From Meghimatium bilineatum (lineage: Eukaryota; Mollusca; Gastropoda; Stylommatophora; Philomycidae), in the NCBI GenBank assembly GCA_034231615.1, contig CM067322.1, positions 56,362,828-56,426,827 of the forward strand: 64,000 bases of DNA. The letters are read 5' to 3'. Positions 55,310 through 64,000 of this stretch are shown here, in pieces; positions within the stretch are counted from its first letter, which is position 1; every line of letters starts with the position of its first letter. Both the position numbers and the translations under genes were made by a program. The notes beneath the pieces were generated by a model, which did not search any database, was not told the origin of the DNA, and worked only from the letters and a program-made list of their open reading frames with translations.

Positions 55310-55480
55310 TAAATCATACACTGCTTTACTAGATCGGCATTATCTCTTGTTAGTAATGTGCCATCAACTACAGTATTGCCCGCCAATTTGTCTGTTCTTT
55401 CGTTACCTTTGACCTCTGCATGACCAAAGAAGTTATATCCATGGAATTTATTTCATAATTTATGCGTATCATTATAGATA
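55310..55480 (-). mobile_element. RNase H fragment of a LINE, minus strand
   Basis: The minus strand 55455-55312 reads GYNFFGHAEVKGNERTDKLA followed by LTRDNADLVKQ. The GH-x2-VxGNE-xTDxLA pattern is the C-terminal catalytic His/Asp region of RNase H as found in LINE polyproteins. It probably belongs to the same clade as 1-958 and 27092-29853. It adjoins the 3' end of the 54-kb LINE. Confidence 0.7.
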
Positions 55481-56659
55481 TATAAATTACTACAAATCTT
55501 AAGAAACAACGATGAAGCACATAGGTTTCCATGTTTCTGCAGTATATAATCATGTACAGTTTTACCCGTGGGAATCTGTGATAAGTCAACTAAAATATTT
55601 ATGCAAAGTTGACCATTATTTAAGAGAAACACATCTCGTCTCGGCGCTGGTTTTTTCCCTCTCTAATGGCGCGCGAGTCTCATCGATCTACGTACTCAAA
55701 GTTAGCTGTGTGTTTCAGTTCGCTGATGGCTGTGAGTGCGTTGGCTTGAAAGCTAAACCGCTCTTGTACCGGTCAATCATTGTTAAGCAGGTAGTCGCTC
55801 CGAGCACTGCTTCGTAGCGTGGTATTTGAAATTGATCATCTGGATTCATTCATCCAGGTGGACTAAAACAGACAATGGATTATTGTTTATATGTATATTT
55901 TTCTCACAGCCAAGGTCTTTGAAAGTGAACTATTTTGTTAACGGCTTTTATGTTTTAGGGAAAGTATGCCTATCTTTGCTACCAAAGTTAATTCACTACT
56001 GTACTATTTATGATATGAGGAAATAATGTATTTACTCTATAGTGACAAGCAGAAGAAACATATTTTATATTTGTGTGTCGGGGTGTGTGTCGAGTAGGGG
56101 CTTAAAGTATGTGATAAGAGACGACCTTTTAAACTGGGGTAAAAGTCATTTAAAAAAAAGAGTACACGTTATAAAAATTACATAATTATCTTGCCTCCAC
56201 GATCCTCGGAACTGTGTTTTGCTGGGTGTATTTATTTGTTGTTTTTTGACCAAGTGTACGAGACTTATATACACAGATTGTTAGTTTATGACTAATCCGA
56301 TACAGCTTCCAATATTTGGAAAACTTGGTGGCAATAACATTGACTCTGTTCATTTATCTGTAACTACTTAGTTAATTTCTTTTGGGTCAAAGATAGCACA
56401 CATCGCAGCACTCATTTCTGTTCACGTCAAGCACTTCGTTACAATTTGCCGTAGTTATTTTGCATTATTTACACCCAATATTTAGCTTTCTCTGTTTATT
56501 GCTCTGTGTGGTTTCTTTTGGACGTCCTATTTATATATTACCTTCTGTCTTCTACATGGCTGTTTGTTTAGGAAGTCCGTTTTCATGAATTCGAAGTATA
56601 TGGTCCATGTAGTTCCAACATATTCTTATAAAACTTGTCACAAATTCTTAACTAAACTG
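55481..56659. other. No recognisable gene or repeat
   Basis: The frame 55512-55817 (101 residues) has no recognisable domain. The 55630-55830 part is somewhat G+C-richer. Nothing else supported. Confidence 0.35.
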
Positions 56660-56835
56660 TAATGTTATTTGTGTGTACTAGACACACTTTAGTTATCTAT
56701 TTACAACATTGTAATGTTATTTGTGTGTACTAGACACACTTTAGTTATCTATTTACAACATTGTAATGTTATTTGTGTGTACTAGACACACTTTAGCTAT
56801 ATATTTACAACATTGTAATGTTATTTGTGTGTAAT
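56660..56835. repeat. 52-bp tandem array, 3.4 copies
   Basis: TAATGTTATTTGTGTGTACT, then AGACACACTTTAGTTATCTA, then TTTACAACATTG, nearly identical copies. TGTGTGTACTAGACACAC inside is an imperfect inverted repeat. Confidence 0.9.
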
Positions 56836-57029
56836 AGTAAAACACACAGTAATTATTATTTAACTAGACAGCAAAGTTAATTTTGTGTAACTGGACCAAG
56901 TGTACGAGACCTATATACTAGATTGTGTAGTTATTTGTTTGTCTATTTATCTATTTTCTTAACTCTGTTTTTGCTGTGTGGTGTCGCAGGATTGAATGAC
57001 GTTCAATTTTCTATGGCAGGTTTGGTAGA

Positions 57030-57345
57030 TTGATATGCAGTAATATTCTGACTTCTTAGAACGTTGGCAACGCCTTCAGTTCGTCTTCTTCTTGGTCTTC
57101 CTCTGCGTCATGTCAATTCTCTTGTTGTATGCACTTGCTGCTGGTTAATATTGACTCATTCTCACTAAGTAGTCGAGCTATTTTAATATATTTGACCACA
57201 TACGTTGTTCCAACAGTTCTTGTAATATTTTCATTCCTCACATGATCTTTTCTTGTTACGTTTTCTGCATTTTCTAAGAATCTCATTCCACATTTTGTAA
57301 GAATTCCCTCGTTATCTTTAGTTAGTCTGACATTAATAACACAAA
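57030..57345 (-). mobile_element. LINE C-terminal fragment, minus strand
   Basis: The minus strand reads CGMRFLENAENVTRKDHVRN, ENITRTVGTTYVVKYIKIAR and, after a break, QQEN then HDAEEDQEED. MRFLxxAExVTRxDxxRN is a signature shared with the family A copies (MKCLRKAAMVTKLDKIRNEE). A short, worn piece. Confidence 0.6.
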
Positions 57346-57619
57346 AGGGATATAGAGATTGAAATTATGATTAGTCTTGCATTTTCCATTGGGCCATTGG
57401 GATATATTTGTGACGAATATTATATTTGTGTTATGAATTTTATGGGTCCCTTTATGTGTCACTTATTCATTTCGCCAAATTTTCGTGATATTTTTGATGA
57501 AAACCATTAATAGGAGGGATAACTTTACCAGCTTCCATTTTTTCGTTACTTTATAGTGTACTCAATGTCATCATATTCTAATTTCATGAGAGGGATGGGA
57601 AGGGGCTAAATTCACTACT

Positions 57620-57776
57620 TCTTTTTCCATCGTTCATTCTTAAACTCCTGCTAGATCTCCCTTGCAGCAGGACGATGGTTCTACTAGATTTCCAGCAGGA
57701 TGTAGTCCAGAGAATGGAAATGCGTTGTGTTGCCGTTTTATTTGCACCAATGACCCGAAACATCCATCTTCGGCGG
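57620..57776 (-). mobile_element. SINE-like element, family S2, 157 bp, 12-bp TSD
   Basis: AAATTCACTACT lies on both sides, at 57608-57619 and 57777-57788, an exact 12-bp target-site duplication. The minus strand reads CCGCCGAAGATGGATG, TCATTGGTGCAAATAAAACG, CTACATCCTGCTGGAAATCT, GGAGTTTAAGAATGAACGAT and GGAAAAAGAAG. No polymerase III boxes recognised. Confidence 0.9.
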
Positions 57777-57788
57777 AAATTCACTACT

Positions 57789-58312
57789 AACCCTCGCCCT
57801 TATCTATGGCATGGTATTGCGAGTTTAGGTGTAAACTGCAACATGCAACATTGTGTATAGAGAGTTTTAGTATAAGCTGCAATATTGGGTATAGAGACCT
57901 ATAGAGGGTTTATGTGTAAACTGCAATATTAGGTGTATATATATATATATATGATTTACGTGAGGATAAATATCAACCGCAAATTGTTACTATGCACTTT
58001 AAATCTCTGCAGTCAGTGTTCATACCAACATGTAAATTAGTCTTTAGTATTGCTAAAAGTCAGAAATCCATTTTACTGACTCTAAGCTGGGTCTTCTAGG
58101 CAAATGGATATAATTGTATACCAAGACAGATGTGCTGGGTCGAGAAATGAAAACATTGTTTACTTTTTGTAAATAAGTAGCGTAAAGTACTTTGATTTCA
58201 TAGAGAAATACGGTTAAACTGGAACCAATCACGGATATCTTAGATTCAAGGATGCATTATAATGTGAGTCACGTTAACAGTTGGTTGTAAGCAAATATTG
58301 TTGGGAATATAA
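57789..58312. other. No gene; short (TA)n
   Basis: Short repeated phrase GTGTAAACTGCAA with ATTGTGTATAGAGA at 57825-57930 and (TA)n at 57933-57950. Confidence 0.4.
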
Positions 58313-58323
58313 TATATACATTT

Positions 58324-58604
58324 CGCCAGTGTGCTGTCGAGGCCCGAAAGGGAAGCAAAGAATAGGAACACTATTTACCTTACATGCATGTCGTACGAGG
58401 CGACTAAGGAGGTTATGGGATGGAGTTGGCTGCTCCATCCCATAAAGGGTCAGTGACCCAAAGCCATGCTCAAGTCGGATGTGTCAGCCCGTAAGGCGCA
58501 GATATCACAGCAACGCTGTAAACCATGACACAACGCATTCCTTTCTCCGGACTATATCTTGCTGATCTGCAGGAGCTTGAGAATGAACGCAGAAGAAGAA
58601 GAAG
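58324..58604 (+). mobile_element. SINE-like element, family S1, 281 bp, 11-bp TSD
   Basis: TATATACATTT at 58313-58323 and 58605-58615 is an exact target-site duplication. The body: CGCCAGTGTGCTGTCGAGGC, CATGTCGTACGAGGCGACTA, GGTCAGTGACCCAAAGCCAT, GCTCAAGTCGGATGTGTCAG, TATCACAGCAACGCTGTAAA, CCATGACACAACGCATTCC, GAGCTTGAGAATGAACGCAG and (AAG)n. The cleanest S1 copy in the window and its reference. Confidence 0.92.
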
Positions 58605-58615
58605 TATATACATTT

Positions 58616-59304
58616 TCTAGCTGTACAGAAACAGTCTAAAAATATACACGCTGGAAGACTTGACGAAAATCGCATCACATTCGGCGTGCTTGGAAGTCGG
58701 AAAACATGTTGATTCAAGTTGTGTGGCGAAGAGGTGACAACGGAGTAGACTTGGCTTAAATCTCTTTATTACCTTCCTATTTTTTTTCTATAACTCCTAT
58801 ATTTTTCTAGTTTATAGTATTCATTTACTAGCCATCCAGACGTTTATAAGTGGATGGGAGCTGGGGTCCAACCCTTCCGTCCCCTAGGAAATCAGAACGT
58901 AACTTATAGTACTAGGAAAGTATATAAAAGACGGGTAACATCTTTACACTTCCTTAACAATTTTCCAAATAAGTGTAAATAATAAAAATGGACACGAAGG
59001 AATTGCGCATGAAAGCGAAGGGATGACTGTTTATTTACATTTTTAGGTGAACCACTGTCCTTTCTAAAGAGGTATCTACGGCCCTGCTACTTTTACTGGT
59101 GGAATTTGTCTCAGAGACATTGTTAGCAATACGTTTTCCCCAGTATAACTCAAACATTATAGAATCTCATAGTACTGTAAAGGTAGTCCAGGCAATGTTT
59201 GTTTACGACCAACTGTTATCATGACGTTGCAGCTCTTGCAGTATATCCTTCTGATTAGAGATCCATGAGATAGAAGAAGATCAAGATGACCATATTTCTC
59301 ACTG
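58616..59304. other. No recognisable feature
   Basis: A weak match to 45970-46040 lies near 59175-59230. No coding signal. Confidence 0.35.
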
Positions 59305-59316
59305 AACTCGTAGATG

Positions 59317-59471
59317 CACCGAAGAAGGATGTGTGGGCCATTGGCGCAAATAAAACGGCGACACGACCCATTTCCATTCTCTGGACTACATCCTGCTGGA
59401 AATCTCGTAGGACCATTGTCATGCTACAAGAGAGATTCAGTGGGAGTTTGAGATGAACGCTGAAGAACATA
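59317..59471 (+). mobile_element. SINE-like element, family S2, 155 bp, 12-bp TSD
   Basis: AACTCGTAGATG at 59305-59316 and 59472-59483 is an exact target-site duplication. The body: CACCGAAGAAGGATGTGTGG, GCCATTGGCGCAAATAAAAC, CTACATCCTGCTGGAAATCT, GGGAGTTTGAGATGAACGCT and GAAGAACATA. Together with 57620-57776 it fixes the S2 length at ~156 bp. Confidence 0.92.
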
Positions 59472-59576
59472 AACTCGTAGATGACCATGTCATATATTGA
59501 ACTCGCATGCGTAGTTCCTTACAAGTCCTTCTCCAGAATATGTTCTGCTCGCTGACCTCACACATCGTTACTAATC

Positions 59577-59660
59577 TTGGTTGATCCGACTTTTTGTGTG
59601 CTTTTCATTGGGCGGCGACACACAGTGACTAAAGAGCAGTCTTATCAGCCAAGATGAATG
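59577..59660 (+). mobile_element. MITE family M1, best copy
   Basis: Starts CTTGGTTGATCCGAC and ends TCTTATCAGCCAAGATG, an inverted pair (TTGGYTGAT / ATCAGCCAA). Core TTTTCATTGGGCGGCGACAC and ACAGTGACTAAAGAGCAG. About 84 bp. Confidence 0.65.
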
Positions 59661-59763
59661 ACATCAACACGTCGGATTTATATTCTAGAGAAGTGCTTGA
59701 TCTAGTGTCCTGCTACGACACTGCATTAATGTATTATTTTAACATAAGCATCCAAAATAGAAA

Positions 59764-60903
59764 ACGATGTCAATATAGTGTTTGTGCGATGTCAATATAG
59801 TGTTTGTGCGATGACAATATAGTGTTTGTGCGATGACAATATAGTGTTTGTGCGATGTCAATATAGAGTTTGTGCGATGTCAATATAGTGTTTGTGCGAT
59901 GTCAATATAGTGTTTGTGCGGTGTCAATATAGTGTTTGTGCGATGTCAATATAGTGTTTGTTCGATGTCAATATAGTGTTTGTGCGATGTCAATATAGTG
60001 TTTGTGCTATGTCAATATAGTGTTTGTGCGATGTCAACATAGTGTTTGTGCGATGTCAATTTAGTGTTTGTGCGATGTCAATATAGTGTTTGTGCGATGT
60101 CAATATAGTGTTTGTGCGATGTCAATATAGTGTTTGTGCTATGTCAATATAGTGTTTGTGCGATGTCAATATAGTGTTTGTGCGATGTCAATATAGTGTC
60201 TGTGCGATGTCAATATAGTGTTTGTGCGATGTCAATATAGTGTTTGTGCTATGTCAATATAGTGTTTGTGCGATGTCAACATAGTGTTTGTGCGATGTCA
60301 ATTTAGTGTTTGTGCGATGTCAATATAGTGTTTGTGCGATGTCAATATAGTGTTTGTGCGATGTCAATATAGTGTTTGTGCGATGTCAACATAGTGTTTG
60401 TGCGATATCAATATAGTGTTTGTGCGATGTCAATATAGTGTTTGTGCGATGTCAACATAGTGTTTGTGCGATATCAATATAGTGTTTGTGCGATGTCAAT
60501 TTAGTGTTTGTGCGATGTCAATATAGTGTTTGTGCGATGTCAATATAGTGTTTGTGCGATGTCAATATAGTGTTTGTGCGATGTCAACATAGTGTCTGTG
60601 CGATGTCAATATAGTGTTTGTGCGATGTCAATATAGTGTTTGTGCGATGTCAATATAGTGTTTGTGCGATGTCAATATAGTGTTTGTGCGATGTCAATAT
60701 AGTGTTTGTGCGATGTCAATATAGTGTTTGTGCGATGTCAATATAGTGTTTGTGCGATGTCAATATAGTGTTTGTGCGATGTCAATATAGTGTTTGTGCT
60801 ATGTCAATATAGTGTTTGTGCGATGTCAATATAGTGTTTGTGCGATGTCAATATAGTGTTTGTGCGATGTCAATATAGTGTTTGTGCGATGTCAACATAG
60901 CGT
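59764..60903. repeat. 22-bp satellite, about 52 copies
   Basis: GCGATGTCAATATAGTGTTT plus GT. Variants (CTATG, CAACATAG, CAATTTAG, GATATC) recur in fixed order: CTATG, CAACATAG and CAATTTAG together at about 60006 and again at 60248, 242 bp (11 units) later, showing block duplication. Confidence 0.95.
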
Positions 60904-60909
60904 TTGACA

Positions 60910-61425
60910 CTTTCGCTTCCAGGGGCAACACAGATTTTAGAAATCGTTGCGAATTGAATATGACCTTCTCTTTCTTCTTTGAAGTTTGTCACGCGACAAG
61001 CTACATAATTGCATCATGATCTTATAATATAATTGTTCAATTTTGTTCAGATGTTTCAACTTATTCACAACAAGCTAGATACGTGTTATTATAAGTTACG
61101 TGTGCGCAAGTGTTTTTAGTCGTCTCTCGTCAATTACAGTCGTATGGACTCATGGAAAATTATGTTTTAAAATGGATACTGCTTGATTTTCCTCATAAAT
61201 TGCATTGGTTACTTTTATATGATCTGTGTCAACAGCCAATGAAATGACTGGAAATATAAAATAACGTCACTTTGACACTTTGAAGGATAAAACCCTTGTG
61301 TCCGGGGGGGGGGGGGATGTAATTATCTAGAGACTAGAGACACTGTTTTTATGTTCATCGTATTCTTGATATTCCCGAGTAATAAGCATCTGAATCATTC
61401 ATTCTTATTTCCGAAGTGCCAGGCG
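60910..61425. other. Spacer between two satellites
   Basis: Single-copy-looking sequence with a G-run at 61302-61315. No coding signal. Confidence 0.4.
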
Positions 61426-61427
61426 TA

Positions 61428-64000
61428 GAACTAGTATGTTAGACGTGGAGCTAGTATGTTAGACGTGGAACTAGTAGGTTAGACGTGAGATAGTATGTTA
61501 GACGTGGAGCTAGTATGTTAGACGTGGAACTAGTATGTTAGACCTGAAACTAGTAGGTTAGACGTGGAACTAGTAGGTTAGACGTGGAACTAGTATGTTA
61601 GACGTGGAGCTAGTATGTTAGACGTGGAGCTAGTATGTTAGACGTGGAACTAGTATGTTAGACGTGAAACTATTATGTTAGACGTGGAACTAGTATGTTA
61701 GACGTGGAGCTAGTATGTTAGACGTGGAACTATTATGTTAGACGTGGAACTACTATGTTAGACGTGGAACTAGTAGGTTAGACGTGGAGCTAGTATGTTA
61801 GACGTGAGATAGTATATTAGACGTGGAGCTAGCATGTTAGACGTGGAACTAGTATGTTAGACGTGGAACTAGTAGGTTAGACGTGGAACTAGTAGGTTAG
61901 ACGTGGAACTAGTATGTTAGACGTGGAGCTAGTATGTTAGACGTGGAACTAGTATGTTAGACGTGAAACTATTATGCTAGACGTGGAACTAGTATGTTAG
62001 ACGTGGAGCTAGTATGTTAGACGTGGAACTATTATGTTAGACGTGGAACTAGTATGTTAGACGTGGAACTAGTAGGTTAGACGTGGAACAGTATGTTAGA
62101 CGTGGAACTATTATGTTAGACGTGGAACTAGTATGTTAGACGTGGAGCTAGTATGTTAGACGTGGAACTATTATGTTAGACGTGGAACTAGTATGTTAGA
62201 CGTGGAGCTAGTATGTTAGACGTGGAACTAGTATGTTAGACGTGGAGCTAGTATGTTAGACGTGGAACTAGTATGTTAGACGTGAAACTATTATGTTAGA
62301 CGTGGAACTAGTATGTTAGACGTGGAACTAGTATGTTAGACGTGGAGCTAGTATGTTAGACGTGGAACTAGTATGTTAGACGTAAAACTATTATGTTAGA
62401 CGTGGAACTAGTATGTTAGACGTGGAACTAGTATGTTAGACGTGGAGCTAGTATGTTAGACGTGGAACTAGTAGGTTAGACTTGGAGCTATTATGTTAGA
62501 CGTGGAACTAGTATGTTAGACGTGAAACTATTATGTTAGACATGGAACTAGTATGTTAGACGTGGAACTAGTATGTTAGACGTGGAACTAGTATGTTAGA
62601 CGTGAAACTATTATGTTAGACGTGGAACTAGTATTTTAGACATGGAGCTATTATGTTAGACGTGGAGCTAGTATGTTAGACGTGGAACTAGTATGTTAGA
62701 CGTGGAACTAGTATGTTAGACGTGGAACTATTATGTTAGACGTGGAACTAGTATGTTAGACGTGGAACTAGTATGTTAGACGTGGAACTAGTATGTTAGA
62801 CGTGGAACTAGTATGTTAGACGTGGAGCTAGTATGTTAGGCGTGGAGCTAGTATGTTAGACGTGGAACTAGTATGTTAGACGTGGAGCTAGTATGTTAGA
62901 CGTGGAACTAGTATGTTAGACGTGGAACTAGTATGTTAGACGTGGAGCTAGTATGTTAGACGTGGAGCTAGTATGTTAGACGTGGAACTAGTATGTTAGA
63001 CGTGGAGCTAGTATGTTAGGCGTGGAGCTAGTATGTTAGACGTGGAACTAGTATGTTAGACGTGGAGCTAGTATGTTAGACGTGGAACTAGTATGTTAGA
63101 CGTGGAGCTAGTATGTTAGACGTGGAACTAGTATGTTAGACGTGAAACTATTATGTTAGACGTGGAACTAGTATGTTAGACGTGGAACTAGTATGTTAGA
63201 CGTGGAGCTAGTATGTTAGACGTGGAACTAGTATGTTAGACGTAAAACTATTATGTTAGACGTGGAACTAGTATGTTAGACGTGGAACTAGTATGTTAGA
63301 CGTGGAGCTAGTATCTTAGACGTGGAACTAGTATGTTAGACGTGGAACTAGTATGTTAGACGTGGAGCTAGTATGTTAGACGTGGAGCTAGTATGTTAGA
63401 CGTGGAACTAGTATGTTAGACGTGGAGCTAGTATGTTAGGCGTGGAGCTAGTATGTTAGACGTGGAACTAGTATGTTAGACGTGGAGCTAGTATGTTAGA
63501 CGTGGAACTAGTATGTTAGACGTGGAGCTAGTATGTTAGACGTGGAACTAGTATGTTAGACGTGAAACTATTATGTTAGACGTGGAACTAGTATGTTAGA
63601 CGTGGAACTAGTATGTTAGACGTGGAGCTAGTATGTTAGACGTGGAACTAGTATGTTAGACGTAAAACTATTATGTTAGACGTGGAACTAGTATGTTAGA
63701 CGTGGAACTAGTATGTTAGACGTGGAGCTAGTATCTTAGACGTGGAACTAGTAGGTTAGACTTGACCTATTATTTTAGACGTGGAACTAGTATGTTAGAC
63801 GTGAAACTATTATGTTAGACATGGAACTAGTATGTTAGACGTGGAACTAGTATGTTAGACGTGGAACTAGTATGTTAGACGTGAAACTATTATGTTAGAC
63901 GTGGAACTAGTATGTTAGACATGGAGCTATTATGTTAGACGTGGAGCTAGTATGTTAGACGTGGAACTAGTATGTTAGACGTGGAACTAGTATGTTAGAC
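61428..64000. repeat. 20-bp satellite with higher-order repeats, continues past window
   Basis: GTTAGACGTGGAACTAGTAT repeated about 128 times, with GAGC/GAAC, TAGTAG, ATTATG and GTAAAAC variants. Blocks of 420 bp (21 units) are duplicated in tandem: every variant from about 62903 to 63330 recurs 420 bp later up to about 63750. A segment containing GGTTAGACTTG at about 62475 reappears near 63753, ~1280 bp on. The array runs off the right edge. Confidence 0.97.

Noticed and set aside
61428..64000. CRISPR-like array
   Set aside because: Units are contiguous 20-mers without unique spacers, in an animal genome; it is a satellite. The same applies to 59764-60903 and 32281-35139.

Overview
This window is repeat-dominated nuclear DNA from an animal. 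It shows no ribosome-binding sites, operons, tRNA or rRNA genes, and no intact host gene could be supported. It is A+T-rich by eye and filled with decayed non-LTR retrotransposons (LINEs), short retroposons with target-site duplications, MITE-like elements, one decayed Tc1/mariner-type element and about 30 tandem arrays. A mollusc is my best guess, for three reasons: interstitial TTAGGG-type motifs (TTAGGG is the telomere repeat of lophotrochozoans, while most arthropods have TTAGG); a MITE-like element with an internal tandem array, a design described in bivalves; and RTE-like LINEs. This is inference, because no marker gene is present.

Layout: 0-7.5 kb has a LINE 3' end, then 60-, 45-, 33-, 23- and 43-bp arrays, a hAT-like MITE and a 551-bp element whose interior is a 102-bp array. 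7.6-12 kb has LINE 3' ends, a 270-bp palindrome with TTAGGG-like sequence at its centre, and two copies of an A+T-rich dispersed repeat. 12-14.6 kb is tandem arrays. 14.9-16.8 kb and 49.5-50.8 kb are two copies of one large unidentified repeat. 18.4-19.9 kb is a Tc1/mariner relic. 21.7-24.7 kb has SINE-like copies and two RTE-like LINE fragments. 24.9-26.4 kb is a ~20-bp array. 27-30 kb is an RNase H-bearing LINE broken by at least two later insertions. 32.3-35.1 kb is an almost perfect 37-bp satellite of about 77 copies. 35-48.5 kb is mostly overlapping LINE fragments. 53.7-55.3 kb is the best-preserved LINE. 59.8-60.9 kb (22 bp) and 61.4 kb to the window edge (20 bp) are two more large satellites, the last with higher-order structure.

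The elements form an age-layered record. Target-site duplications of 9-14 bp can be read directly for six insertions. Two of these sit inside older repeats, which gives relative ages. Three different short retroposon families end in a related (GAA)n-type tail, which suggests one shared LINE machinery. RTE-like LINE copies appear to take their stop codon from the (TGA)n repeat that forms their 3' terminus. Most open frames in the tandem arrays are artefacts of stop-free units, often with a period divisible by three.
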